From Evansella halocellulosilytica (GTDB lineage: Bacteria; Bacillota; Bacilli; Bacillales; Salisediminibacteriaceae): DNA of 64,000 nucleotides. The stretch is taken from the NCBI RefSeq assembly GCF_002335745.1, contig NZ_NIST01000001.1:982300-1046299 (forward strand). The letters run 5' to 3'. Both the position numbers and the translations under genes were made by a program. A model generated the notes under the pieces. It was given only the letters and a program-made list of their open reading frames with translations. It searched no databases and was not told the origin of the DNA. Shown here piece after piece: positions 51,361 to 60,140 of this stretch. Positions within the stretch are counted from its first letter, which is position 1. Each line of letters starts with the position of its first letter.

Positions 51361-52557
51361 ATGAAAGCTACTGATCATAAAAAACAATCAGAAAAGGGGA
51401 TCACGCGTGGAGCTGTCACATCACGTGAGCGTTCACTTTCGCTCGATTTAGCTAGAGGCTTAATGCTTTTACTTATCGTACTTGCCCATGCACCAATTTT
51501 CTTATTCGGGCTCGAACCAGGCGTGATGAACCGCCCTGAAAGTGTGACAAAAGTTGATGGAGTGATTGATTTTATTTCGCAATTATTTGTTGATAATCGC
51601 GCGCGACCGATGTTTGCCGCATTATTTGGCTACGGTATGGTGCTCGTCATTGAACGTCAACTTGAAGCTGGAACAGACATAAAGGAAGCAAGACGATTAT
51701 TAAAGCGCCGGGCTTTCTTTTTAATCTTTTTTGGGATCGTGTTATCAGTTATTATTGGCGGAGATGATATTCTCGCGGCATATGGTATTGCAAGTTTGTT
51801 AATTGGTTGGACCTTATTTCGTCATAGACGAGTGTTTACACGAACAATGATCATCATCTGTATATTTTTTCTCTTTTGGCTACCGTTAGCGTGGATGGTT
51901 ATCGCATATGAGTTAGGTGGATTAGGATTTGACAGTGGATTATCTGCCACAAATACTTATGCTGACATGGCTTTAGAAAGGTTGCTTGGTTTTCCTTTCA
52001 TCTCCATCTTCATTCAACTTCTGTTTCCTGTCGTTGTCCCTATGTTGATAGGGATGTGGGCTGCGAAAAAGCGTCTATTAACAGAACCACAGATTCATCG
52101 TCATAAACTAAAACTGATCGCAATTATTGGTTTATCTGTATCAATTATAGGAGGACTACCTTTAGCGCTATACGGCACACAATGGTGGGAACCAGCTCCA
52201 GTGATCGCTGGACTCGTATACGCATTGCATATGATAACGGGATTTTTCGGTGGTTTTGGTTATGCGGCAATGTTTGGACTTATTGGTTCTGCTCTTACCC
52301 ATCCAGGGAAAATAGCAAAGGCAATTGCTGCGTTAGGAAAAAGATCACTGACATTTTATGTGTTTAATGAAACGATGCTCGTCATTCTTTTGTCACCAGT
52401 AGCATTCGGTCTAGGTGGAATGATGACTAGTACGAGTGCTGCAGTCGTTGCTATTTTTATTTGGCTAACCGCAATGGGGCTAGCTGTTTTGTTGGAAAAA
52501 AAGAAGATGCGTGGTCCTCTCGACGCATTATTGCGTCAGTTAATCTATCGGAAGTAA
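51361..52557 (+). CDS. DUF418-family membrane protein
   Basis: 398 residues: LSLDLARGLMLLLIVLAHAP near the N-terminus, about ten hydrophobic segments, and ALGKRSLTFYVFNETMLVIL near the C-terminus. ATG 51361 follows GAAGGGTGTG. The start is DUF418/DUF1624-like (heparan-N-acetyltransferase-type fold). Followed by a TetR gene; probably a TetR-controlled membrane enzyme or transporter. Paralog at 39787. Confidence 0.77.
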   Translation: MKATDHKKQSEKGITRGAVTSRERSLSLDLARGLMLLLIVLAHAPIFLFGLEPGVMNRPESVTKVDGVIDFISQLFVDNRARPMFAALFGYGMVLVIERQLEAGTDIKEARRLLKRRAFFLIFFGIVLSVIIGGDDILAAYGIASLLIGWTLFRHRRVFTRTMIIICIFFLFWLPLAWMVIAYELGGLGFDSGLSATNTYADMALERLLGFPFISIFIQLLFPVVVPMLIGMWAAKKRLLTEPQIHRHKLKLIAIIGLSVSIIGGLPLALYGTQWWEPAPVIAGLVYALHMITGFFGGFGYAAMFGLIGSALTHPGKIAKAIAALGKRSLTFYVFNETMLVILLSPVAFGLGGMMTSTSAAVVAIFIWLTAMGLAVLLEKKKMRGPLDALLRQLIYRK

Positions 52558-52701
52558 GCATACTTCAAGAAGCACATAAGGAAGAGTAATAATGAATAAC
52601 AACGAAAACGTACAATGGGGCAATCTTCCTAGTTCGTTTTCGTATCTTTTGTATTTATAATGGATTATAGGGGGAAAAAGAGAGAGTGAGGTGAACATAA
52701 A

Positions 52702-53331
52702 TTGAAGGATGAGAAAAAAGAAGGAAATAAGCAATCTTTTATCGCCGAAGCAAGACGGGAACAAATTATTGAAGCAGCAATTCAAACGCTCGATGATATC
52801 GGATATGTAAAAGCGAGCTTGTCTCAGATCGCAAAACGAGCAGGCATCAGTACAGCGTTAATTTCCTACCACTTTTCTGATAAAAGCGATTTAATGAATC
52901 ACTTGTTAATGAATCTGATCGAAAGGTCAACATCCTATATTTTAGAAAGGGTGAGTCAAGAAACGTCACCTAACGAAAAGTTAAACACATTTATTGTCGC
53001 TAGTTTAGCTTATCAAGGTACACATCCTACCCACAATTCAGCACTGGTCGAAATTATCTTTAATGCGAGAACTGATGAAAATATCCCATACTATAAGTTA
53101 AATGATGAAGATGATGAGCCTGTTCTAAAAGAGTTGCAACATATTTTACGAGAAGGTCAAAAGCAAGGGATTTTTGGGGAGTTTAATGTAGAGGTCATGG
53201 CTAGTTTTATTCAAGGTGGTATTGGCGAGTATATGATTACTGCCGAAGGGAATAAAAAAGTTGATTTAGAGACATACAGCAGTGAATTAGTGAAAATTGT
53301 TAATCAAGCGGTGAAAGGTGTAAGTAATTAG
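52702..53331 (+). CDS. TetR-family transcriptional regulator
   Basis: 209 residues with HTH SLSQIAKRAGISTALISYHF at about 38-57. Start TTG 52702 behind GTGAGGTGA. C-terminal part fits TetR_C (YjdC/BetI-like). It stands 144 bases downstream of the DUF418 gene and probably regulates it through the dyad at 51279. A terminator follows. Confidence 0.85.
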   Translation: MKDEKKEGNKQSFIAEARREQIIEAAIQTLDDIGYVKASLSQIAKRAGISTALISYHFSDKSDLMNHLLMNLIERSTSYILERVSQETSPNEKLNTFIVASLAYQGTHPTHNSALVEIIFNARTDENIPYYKLNDEDDEPVLKELQHILREGQKQGIFGEFNVEVMASFIQGGIGEYMITAEGNKKVDLETYSSELVKIVNQAVKGVSN

Positions 53332-53360
53332 TGATTAGAGAATTTTTTTGCCGTGAGTGG

Positions 53361-53395
53361 AGACCAAATTGCAACACGATTTGGTCTTTACATTT
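53361..53395 (+). terminator. terminator of the TetR gene
   Basis: AGACCAAAT and ATTTGGTCT form a 9-bp stem, followed by TTACATTT. Confidence 0.65.
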
Positions 53396-53460
53396 ACCTG
53401 AACCCGTGATAACAGGTGTTGAGGTGCCATCCATCTACTCGTTTTCACCTCTAGCATAAG

Positions 53461-53520
53461 TGCGACATCCGTTGTGCTGTGGAGTGAAAGCGTCCGCCAG
53501 TTATGGATTCGAATTTTACT
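53461..53520. repeat. partial Bacillaceae intergenic repeat, copy 4
   Basis: GAGTGAAAGCGTCCGCCAG...GGATTCGAATTTTACTCC matches the right part of copy 2 at 12150-12190. Only a fragment remains. Otherwise 53396-53662 is empty. Confidence 0.5.
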
Positions 53521-53662
53521 CCACCAAGTTAAATCAAAAGATTTTTAAGGTTCATACAAAGAATACATCAATTCATCACGGATTCAGGTTTTATATAATT
53601 TAACAAATAAAGGAGCTTTATAAGTCTATATCGAATACTATTGTGCAAAGGAGAGGCCTATA

Positions 53663-54046
53663 ATGATTGGGCTAAAACGTAATGTCGTACGTGTTGTAAC
53701 TCATGAACAAACATGGGCTGCTTTGTATGAGGCTGAAGCCGAGATGGTTCGTAAGCATATTGGAGACATTGTAGCAGATATCCAGCATGTCGGCAGTACA
53801 TCGGTTCTTGAATTGTCTGCAAAGCCGATACTCGACATTGCTGTGTCTGTTAATACGGTGGAAAAAATACAACCAATCATTGAAAAGCTGACTCGTTTCG
53901 GTTATTTAAACTGCGGAAATAAGGAGAATCAAGGCGGTTATTTACTCGTAAAGGAAAGTGAGCCGAACATTCGAACGATACATATGCATATTGTAGAGAA
54001 AAACGATCCTCAATGGATAAATTACATAAAGCCCAGTAGCATATAA
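53663..54046 (+). CDS. GrpB-family (UPF0157) protein, C-terminally shortened
   Basis: 127 residues with the nucleotidyltransferase-like core IQHVGSTSVLELSAKPILDI of the GrpB family. Family members usually have about 170 residues; here the frame stops after WINYIKPSSI, where the next helix should begin. So it may be a truncated, possibly non-functional copy. AAAGGAGAGG precedes the ATG. Confidence 0.7.
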   Translation: MIGLKRNVVRVVTHEQTWAALYEAEAEMVRKHIGDIVADIQHVGSTSVLELSAKPILDIAVSVNTVEKIQPIIEKLTRFGYLNCGNKENQGGYLLVKESEPNIRTIHMHIVEKNDPQWINYIKPSSI

Positions 54047-54129
54047 AAGAAACAGTACCTTCGGATGAAGGAACTGCAGTGTCATAAGTAGGGGGCGTGA
54101 ATACTCTTTTTTGTTAATGAAAAATAATT

Positions 54130-55302
54130 TTACATTAAGACATCTTCAATAGCTCTACGAGGGCTAGGTAATGGATCTTTGAGAGGATATCCTAATCGAA
54201 AAAGAAAAATACCTTCCCATGTAGATGGTGTTAATCTTTTTAATTCCGACTGAAAGAAAGGAGTACTTCCTAATGCTTTCTCACGGTCACTCATTTCATT
54301 TAATTGATTTAGTGGATGCATTCCTAATCCTTCTTTTGTTCCAAATAAATGGAGTCTCTGCCAGACACGTCCTGCGCGTGCGAGTTCTTCATGGTCAGAT
54401 GCATTTCGAACAGAAAGCAGTCCATATGCTGCAGCGGAGGTAGTGTGCCTCTCCTTTGTTGCGTTTAGCCAAAACTTATCATTCCTCTCTCTAGACAATG
54501 GCGGAAGAATTTTTCCAAATGTCCGAATCAAAAAAGATTCGCCTTGCGCATCTAATGTAATTCCGTCACGGGAATCTTGTAATTCCTTCCAGCTATCATT
54601 AAACCAACGATTGCTAGCGATACTCATTTCCTCATCTGCGATAATCGCTTCAGTAGAATTGATGATAAGGTCACTGATTACCTTTTTTTCTTCTGTGGAT
54701 TGGAACGACTGCAGGTTGACGTTTCTTTCTTCTGAAGTAAGGAATTCCATTTCTTCAAATAGTTTAGGAGAAATCAATAGATCAAGGTCATATAATCCAC
54801 GATTCGTATGTCGTTCATAAATATAGTGATAAAGTGGGGAAGGTTTAACTTTACCTTTTTTAAGGTGAATACGTCCAAGACATAATGGCTCCGATGTCAT
54901 GGGGGTGTAATGTATTCGAGGGTGATAGCCGTTGGCCTCTGCAGCTAACATTAAATTCTCAATTGCACATCCAAGTCCAATAAACATTTCACGTTTAAAT
55001 GGGTCAAAAGCACCTAGGTGTCTGCTCATATCCGCATACACGTCAATATAATCATCGGATACTTTAAATAACCATGGCTGACTATTATGTGGATTCGAAG
55101 CAAGGATCGCAGCATTAATTAAATGAAGCTGATCATGAAACGGCCCTTCATCATCTTTTTCCCATGGTTCAAAAGCGGGCCCCTTCCCAGCCTGAAACAC
55201 TCCTTCGTCGACTGCACGCCAAATGACTCCGCCAAAAGCAACAACGAAGATGAATGCTCCTGCCTTCTTTAAAAAGGTTCTTCTTGAAATGTTTGCATCC
55301 AC
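54130..55302 (-). CDS. Tat-exported nitroreductase-like protein (Acg family)
   Basis: 390 residues. SRRTFLKKAGAF at residues 6-17 is a twin-arginine signal followed by a hydrophobic stretch. The body has split nitroreductase features (NPHNSQPWLFKV near 65-76 and RLGYPLKD near the C-terminus) like Acg-type FMN-binding proteins, which may sequester flavin. GTG 55302 follows GAGGAGGAG. It is transcribed with the TetR gene 4 bases upstream. Confidence 0.75.
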   Translation of the reverse strand: MDANISRRTFLKKAGAFIFVVAFGGVIWRAVDEGVFQAGKGPAFEPWEKDDEGPFHDQLHLINAAILASNPHNSQPWLFKVSDDYIDVYADMSRHLGAFDPFKREMFIGLGCAIENLMLAAEANGYHPRIHYTPMTSEPLCLGRIHLKKGKVKPSPLYHYIYERHTNRGLYDLDLLISPKLFEEMEFLTSEERNVNLQSFQSTEEKKVISDLIINSTEAIIADEEMSIASNRWFNDSWKELQDSRDGITLDAQGESFLIRTFGKILPPLSRERNDKFWLNATKERHTTSAAAYGLLSVRNASDHEELARAGRVWQRLHLFGTKEGLGMHPLNQLNEMSDREKALGSTPFFQSELKRLTPSTWEGIFLFRLGYPLKDPLPSPRRAIEDVLM

Positions 55303-55306
55303 AATG

Positions 55307-55909
55307 TCACTCCTCCTCTATTGAAAAATAAGGCTTAAAATTCATCATAATGAGATCAATACCTTCCTCTAGCATCTCTTCTGTAACTTTTTCAACACCA
55401 CTCGATTCGAGAAACGATAGCCAATAATTACTAATAATCCAACTGATTTTTAATAACGAATCAAAATGATCTTCTATCCTATCACCTTTAAGTACACCCA
55501 TTTCAACGAATCGGTGAAGTAATTGACTTTGCTGTTTTATTCGGTGCTGCTGTACGTGCTTATGCATCATTTTTAATTCAGGATCATTCTTCATTAGTAC
55601 AATCAACTCTCTGTAAAAAAAACGATACTGCCATTCCAACTCAAAGCTTTTTTTTAAAATAGTCCTAATATCATCAAAGGAAAATTCGTTTTTATCATTT
55701 GCCCATGACCAAATAGCATTATAATCAGCGACCATCTGGTCAAAAATTGCACGAATAATCTCTTCTTTGTTTTTGAAATGATAGTACAAGTTTCCGGGGC
55801 TAATCCCTATCTCCTTTGCAATATGGTTAGTAGACACCTCACCAGTTCCATTTACATTAAACAATTCAATAGCAGCGGTCATAATCTTCTCCTTCGTCCT
55901 TTTTGTCAC
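55307..55909 (-). CDS. TetR-family regulator of the Acg-like gene
   Basis: 200 residues: HTH STNHIAKEIGISPGNLYYHF at about 26-45, C-terminal domain like TetR_C_YfiR/UidR-type. GTG 55909 follows GGAGGGGG. Two dyads TAGAGTA..TACTCTA lie just upstream, so it should repress its own operon. Confidence 0.87.
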   Translation of the reverse strand: MTKRTKEKIMTAAIELFNVNGTGEVSTNHIAKEIGISPGNLYYHFKNKEEIIRAIFDQMVADYNAIWSWANDKNEFSFDDIRTILKKSFELEWQYRFFYRELIVLMKNDPELKMMHKHVQQHRIKQQSQLLHRFVEMGVLKGDRIEDHFDSLLKISWIISNYWLSFLESSGVEKVTEEMLEEGIDLIMMNFKPYFSIEEE

Positions 55910-55928
55910 GCTACCCCCTCCTCTTTTT

Positions 55929-55970
55929 TAGAGTAAATACTCTAAAAAAAAGTGTAGAGTATTTACTCTA
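55929..55970. promoter_or_regulatory. double TetR operator
   Basis: TAGAGTAAATACTCTA (55929-55944) and TAGAGTATTTACTCTA (55955-55970) are two copies of one dyad, 26 bp centre to centre, and each is the complement of the other. Confidence 0.7.
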
Positions 55971-56089
55971 AAAAGTCAATTCCAGTTTTAAAAAATGATG
56001 AATCGTTAGTTTAAAATGTGTTAGATTCATCGGATGAGAAAGAAACGATATTCTTATTCCGCGATTTCCTCCCATTTTCCACAATTTAA

Positions 56090-56113
56090 TTATGACAACA
56101 TTGTGAATGACAA
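56090..56113. promoter_or_regulatory. candidate MtlR activator site
   Basis: The dyad-like ATGACAACATTGTGAATGACA lies about 20 bp upstream of the -35 box. It resembles the TTGxCACA-type sites of Bacillus MtlR in part only. Confidence 0.3.
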
Positions 56114-56131
56114 AAAGGCTTTTTGTTTAAA

Positions 56132-56160
56132 TTGAAACCGCTTTATTTCAACCGTATCAT
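56132..56160 (+). promoter_or_regulatory. mtlA promoter with overlapping cre
   Basis: TTGAAA (56132-56137) and TATCAT (56155-56160) are 17 bp apart. TGAAACCGCTTTAT (56133-56146) matches the CcpA cre consensus at 12 of 14 positions, so glucose repression is likely. Confidence 0.5.
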
Positions 56161-56217
56161 TTAATTATAAGCCGAAATACTATTAAAACTCATTTTATAA
56201 ATGAAAGGAGAATGAAA

Positions 56218-57651
56218 ATGGCGAATGAAAATAAAGCTGATTTTCGTGTAAAGATACAACGATTTGGCAGTTATTTAAGTGGCATGATTATGCCGAATAT
56301 CGGTGCATTCATTGCTTGGGGGATTATTACTGCACTTTTTATTCCTGATGGTTGGACCCCGAATGAAGATTTAGCACAACTTGTTGATCCGATGATCATT
56401 TACTTACTGCCATTATTAATTGGTTATACCGGAGGAAAGATGATCTATGACGGTCGTGGTGGCGTAGTTGGTGCTACGGCAACGATGGGGGTCATTGTCG
56501 GAACAGATATTCCGATGTTCCTAGGAGCTATGATTATGGGGCCACTTTCTGGCTGGCTTATTAAAAAGGTAGACGAATACATCCAGCCGAAAGTAAAAGA
56601 AGGCTTTGAAATGTTAATTAATAATTTCACTGCTGGTATTTTAGGAATGTTATTAACATTGTTTGCTTACTACTCAATCGGCCCAGTCGTATTCGGTTTA
56701 AATCAGGTACTGGCAGCAGGAGTCGAAGTGATCGTTAATGCGGGATTACTCCCACTGGCAAATATATTTATTGAACCAGCGAAAGTATTATTTTTAAATA
56801 ATGCGATTAACCATGGGATTTTAAGTCCGCTTGGTGCAGGTGAAGCAGCAGAAGCGGGCAAGTCGATCTTGTTTTTACTTGAAACGAACCCAGGTCCTGG
56901 TTTAGGAATTTTGTTAGCGTTTATGATTTTCGGTAAAGGTTCAGCGAGACTGACAGCACCAGGTGCAGGAATTATCCACTTCTTTGGTGGAATTCACGAA
57001 ATTTACTTCCCTTACATTTTAATGAAACCTGCATTAATTTTAGCAGCGATTGCAGGTGGAGTAAGCGGTGTGTTTACGTTCGCTCTATTTAATGTCGGTT
57101 TAGTAGCACCACCTTCTCCAGGAAGTATTTTTGCCTTAATGGCGATGTCAGCAAGAGGAGATCATCTCGGTGTTTTACTAGGGGTTATCGTAGCGACAGT
57201 TGTATCGTTCCTCGTAGCTGCATTGATCTTAAGAACTGGCAAGCAAAACGAGGAAGAAGATATTGCGGCATCTGCAGCAAAAATGGAAGAAATGAAAGGA
57301 AAGAAAAGCTCAGTAACGGGTACGTTCACTAGCGAAAAAGAGGTGAACCCTGTGGAAGAGCAAGGAATTGAATCAAGTAAAGTGAACAAAATTATCTTTG
57401 CATGTGATGCAGGGATGGGATCAAGTGCAATGGGAGCTTCTATTTTAAGGAATAAAATTAAAAAAGAAGGGTTAGACATTGATGTTACGAACACTTCGAT
57501 TAACAATATTCCGAGTGATGCCGATATCGTTATCACGCATAAAGATTTAACATCTCGTGCGAAAGAGAAGCTGCCGACTGCTCACCATATTTCGGTTGAA
57601 AACTTTTTAAACAGTCCGAAGTATGAAGAGCTCATGAAAGATTTAAAATAA
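56218..57651 (+). CDS. mtlA: PTS mannitol-specific EIICB component
   Basis: 477 residues: an EIIC membrane domain (about 1-340; IMPNIGAFIAWGIITALF, GGIHEIYFPYI) and, after a linker, an EIIB domain (about 385-477) with the phosphocysteine loop IIFACDAGMGSSAMG. It takes up and phosphorylates mannitol. EIIA is separate (mtlF at 62252). ATG 56218 is chosen over ATG 56212 for the spacing from AAAGGAG. Size fits MtlA of Geobacillus type. Confidence 0.93.
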   Translation: MANENKADFRVKIQRFGSYLSGMIMPNIGAFIAWGIITALFIPDGWTPNEDLAQLVDPMIIYLLPLLIGYTGGKMIYDGRGGVVGATATMGVIVGTDIPMFLGAMIMGPLSGWLIKKVDEYIQPKVKEGFEMLINNFTAGILGMLLTLFAYYSIGPVVFGLNQVLAAGVEVIVNAGLLPLANIFIEPAKVLFLNNAINHGILSPLGAGEAAEAGKSILFLLETNPGPGLGILLAFMIFGKGSARLTAPGAGIIHFFGGIHEIYFPYILMKPALILAAIAGGVSGVFTFALFNVGLVAPPSPGSIFALMAMSARGDHLGVLLGVIVATVVSFLVAALILRTGKQNEEEDIAASAAKMEEMKGKKSSVTGTFTSEKEVNPVEEQGIESSKVNKIIFACDAGMGSSAMGASILRNKIKKEGLDIDVTNTSINNIPSDADIVITHKDLTSRAKEKLPTAHHISVENFLNSPKYEELMKDLK

Positions 57652-57657
57652 GGATGG

Positions 57658-57693
57658 ACAGAACTGATTCTATCATGAGTCAGTTCTGTTTTT
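57658..57693 (+). terminator. mtlA terminator, intron insertion site
   Basis: ACAGAACTGA pairs with TCAGTTCTGT (10 bp) and is followed by TTTTT. The group II intron begins just downstream, as class C introns do. Confidence 0.85.
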
Positions 57694-57698
57694 CGCGA

Positions 57699-59757
57699 GT
57701 GGCAGCACATGTGCTAAAGGGTGAAAGTCCCGAATGCATCGACTAGCCGGCAAGCATTAGCTGACAGGTAGTGCGTTGACTGTGAAGTAGCGTGCGGAGG
57801 ATCTGAAGGCAAACCTCTGAACAGAGCTGATATCCCATGTTGGCACGAGAGTTGGATGACTGTGCAAGACAACAGAAAGTCCGAATAGTTAGAAACTCAA
57901 AGTGTTATGAGGGCTGGGTTAGAGGGAAAGTACATGATGTGACCCATTGAGATCTCCCTGCTTCCTAAAGTAGGTACTGATGTCACAAGGCTAAGCCAAG
58001 GACACAGGATGAGCTTTAAAGGGAGAAGTCAGAGATCGCCATAGTAGTGAAGAAGCACATGCCAATGACCTACTGGCGACAGTAGCGAGGACAGCACATG
58101 AGTGAAACTGTACATAGATACAGTTGCGAACCTATACTCAAAAGGTAGGGATTCGTGCGAAGGGCGTGACCCATAGAAGAACAATGTGAGTAGGCTTACT
58201 TATGACTGCGGAAGTAGACAGAAGCTGGACAAGAGCCAAGGGGGCTGATGCCAGGGTGGAACAGAAGGGTACACCGTCTACCGCCAAAATAGATGCACAA
58301 AGTTATTGCCGTGAGCTATCAACCTTGTAGAATCACATTTATATGGGGAAGCAGAAACAAAGGAAGAAGCGAAAGCAATGGCGTAAGGGGAATAACAGAT
58401 GAAAAGACGTGTATGGTACAGTTTGTATGACAAAGTGTACAAGAAAGCGAATCTAGTAAGTGCCTTCTATCAAGTGAAGAAGAATAAAGGTGCACCAGGG
58501 GTTGATAAGGTAACAATTGAAGGCTATGAAGCAAAGCTGGAGGACAATCTAGAAGTGCTCCAACAGAAGCTAAAAGATAAACAATATCGACCCAAACCTG
58601 TTCGACGAAAGATGATCGACAAAGATAATGGCAAGAAACAACGTCCACTAGGGATACCAACGGTGGAAGATCGCATCGTACAAGCTTCTCTTCGAAATGT
58701 ATTGGAACCGATCTTCGAAGAAGAATTCCTTCCGTGTAGCTATGGTTTTCGGCCCGGAATAAGTGCTCATATGGCTTTAGACAAAGTCACTGAACACTTG
58801 AATGCAGGATACCATTATGTCATCGATGCCGACTTACAATCCTACTTTGACACGATCCCACATGATAAACTGGAACATCAAATAAGGAAACGAGTGACAG
58901 ATGGGTCTATAATCAAACTCATTCACCGTTTTCTCAGAGCAGGTGTCATGGTAGGAGATCGATACGAAGATACCCCTGAGGGAGCTCCGCAGGGTGGCGT
59001 GCTAAGTCCATTACTTTCGAACATCTACTTACATCAGCTTGATCAACTGATGACTGAGCGAGGTCACCGAATCGTCCGTTTTGCGGATGATTTTATCATT
59101 CTTTGTAAAAGTTCAAAAGGCGCAGAAAGAGTTATGCGAAGTGTCTCAAGATTTCTTGAGGAAGAGCTAAGTCTAACTGTGAATCAAGAAAAGACTAAAG
59201 TTGTCAACGCCAACAAAGAGCCATTTACATTCTTAGGCTATGAATTCATCGGAGATATTCGAAGAATAGACCCTAAGAAAGAGGCGACATTCAAGGAACG
59301 AGTGAAAGAAATGACTCGTCGAAACCAAACAGTTGATATTCAACTACTTATCCAAGACAAATTAAATCCATACATTCGAGGTTGGGCAAATTATTTTCGT
59401 TATGGAAATGTGAAGAACAAATTCAAAGTATGGGATAGCTGGATAAGAAGACGGTTACGAATGGTACAACTAAGAAGCTGGAGACATATAAAGAACCTCC
59501 ACCGCCTTCTGAGAAGAAAGGGATGGAGGGAAGAAAACCTTAGAGGAATCCGTATGTTTGCTTGGCGAAGTTCCAAAAGTCCAATGGTTCATGCGGCACT
59601 AGACAATAAGTTCTTTTCAGAACTTGGACTCGTTAGTTTATCATCTGTTTATGATGAACGTTATCTCTAAAAGGGATATATGGGAAGAGCCACATGCGAA
59701 GATCCGCACGTGTGTGCTCTGTGAGAGGCGTGGTCAGTAATGGCGACGCCTACTCGG
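57699..59757 (+). mobile_element. group II intron, bacterial class C-like
   Basis: A 700-base 5' RNA part (GTGCTAAAGGGTGAAAGTCCCG and CTAGCCGGCAAG are typical domain I elements), the reverse transcriptase, then domain V (AAGAGCCACATGCGAAGATC, paired back by CGCACGTGTGTGCTCT) and domain VI (AGGCGTGGTC...GACGCCT with a bulged A). The ends are estimated: 5' near 57695-57699, 3' near 59753-59760. Insertion behind a terminator stem and the lack of an endonuclease domain support class C. Confidence 0.8.
58399..59670 (+). CDS. group II intron reverse transcriptase/maturase
   Basis: 423 residues: RT domain with GAPGVDKVTIEGYE, RPLGIPTVEDRIVQ, YGFRPG, GAPQGGVLSPLLSNIYL and the catalytic FADD box (RFADDFII), then a maturase X domain (LNPYIRGWANYFRYGNVKNK) and a C-terminus typical of class C proteins (VHAALDNKFFSELGLVSL). 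No HNH endonuclease. Frame intact, thus probably active in splicing and retrohoming. Confidence 0.92.
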   Translation: MKRRVWYSLYDKVYKKANLVSAFYQVKKNKGAPGVDKVTIEGYEAKLEDNLEVLQQKLKDKQYRPKPVRRKMIDKDNGKKQRPLGIPTVEDRIVQASLRNVLEPIFEEEFLPCSYGFRPGISAHMALDKVTEHLNAGYHYVIDADLQSYFDTIPHDKLEHQIRKRVTDGSIIKLIHRFLRAGVMVGDRYEDTPEGAPQGGVLSPLLSNIYLHQLDQLMTERGHRIVRFADDFIILCKSSKGAERVMRSVSRFLEEELSLTVNQEKTKVVNANKEPFTFLGYEFIGDIRRIDPKKEATFKERVKEMTRRNQTVDIQLLIQDKLNPYIRGWANYFRYGNVKNKFKVWDSWIRRRLRMVQLRSWRHIKNLHRLLRRKGWREENLRGIRMFAWRSSKSPMVHAALDNKFFSELGLVSLSSVYDERYL

Positions 59758-60140
59758 TTTAATAAAATTAAAATTTTTTACAAGGATGTTTCTCGCGCTT
59801 CGATACGGATGTGATGACCTCAGTGTTCTCGCTGGACGCAGAGGTTTTAGCCGACGATCTTACCTAGCAGTTTTCTCGACGGACAGAACGTGTCACTTTG
59901 CCGTGTGCAACCTAGCATAGCAAGTACTAGTAAAGGGAGGGAAAGCGCGTGTTGCCATATACGGGCGCTTTAGTTATTAAATGTTGGCAACAATGCTTAT
60001 GCCGAAACTATATCTACCTTTTGTTGAGATAAGGGTTCACAGACATTATCATAATAAGTGAAAGGGATAACAATTCATGTTTGTCATGGTGGATGGCTTA
60101 TTTTTTCATGAAGCGTACCCGAAATAGTGGAGTGGATAAA
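59758..60140 (+). other. unexplained non-coding stretch between intron and mtlR
   Basis: About 380 bases without a gene. It contains GC-rich patches (59791-59905), a hairpin GAAAGCGC...GCGCTTT (about 59942-59974), paired GTTGCCA (59953)/TGGCAAC (59984) and the cre-like site at 60059. No promoter is clear. A short repeat or regulatory RNA is possible. Confidence 0.4.
60059..60072. promoter_or_regulatory. cre-like CcpA site upstream of mtlR
   Basis: TGAAAGGGATAACA matches TGWAANCGNTNWCA at 13 of 14 positions. It lies 70 bases before the mtlR start. Confidence 0.5.

Noticed and set aside
58319-58660. 113-codon frame on the minus strand inside the intron
   Set aside because: It is antisense to the reverse transcriptase, whose codons and motifs are intact.
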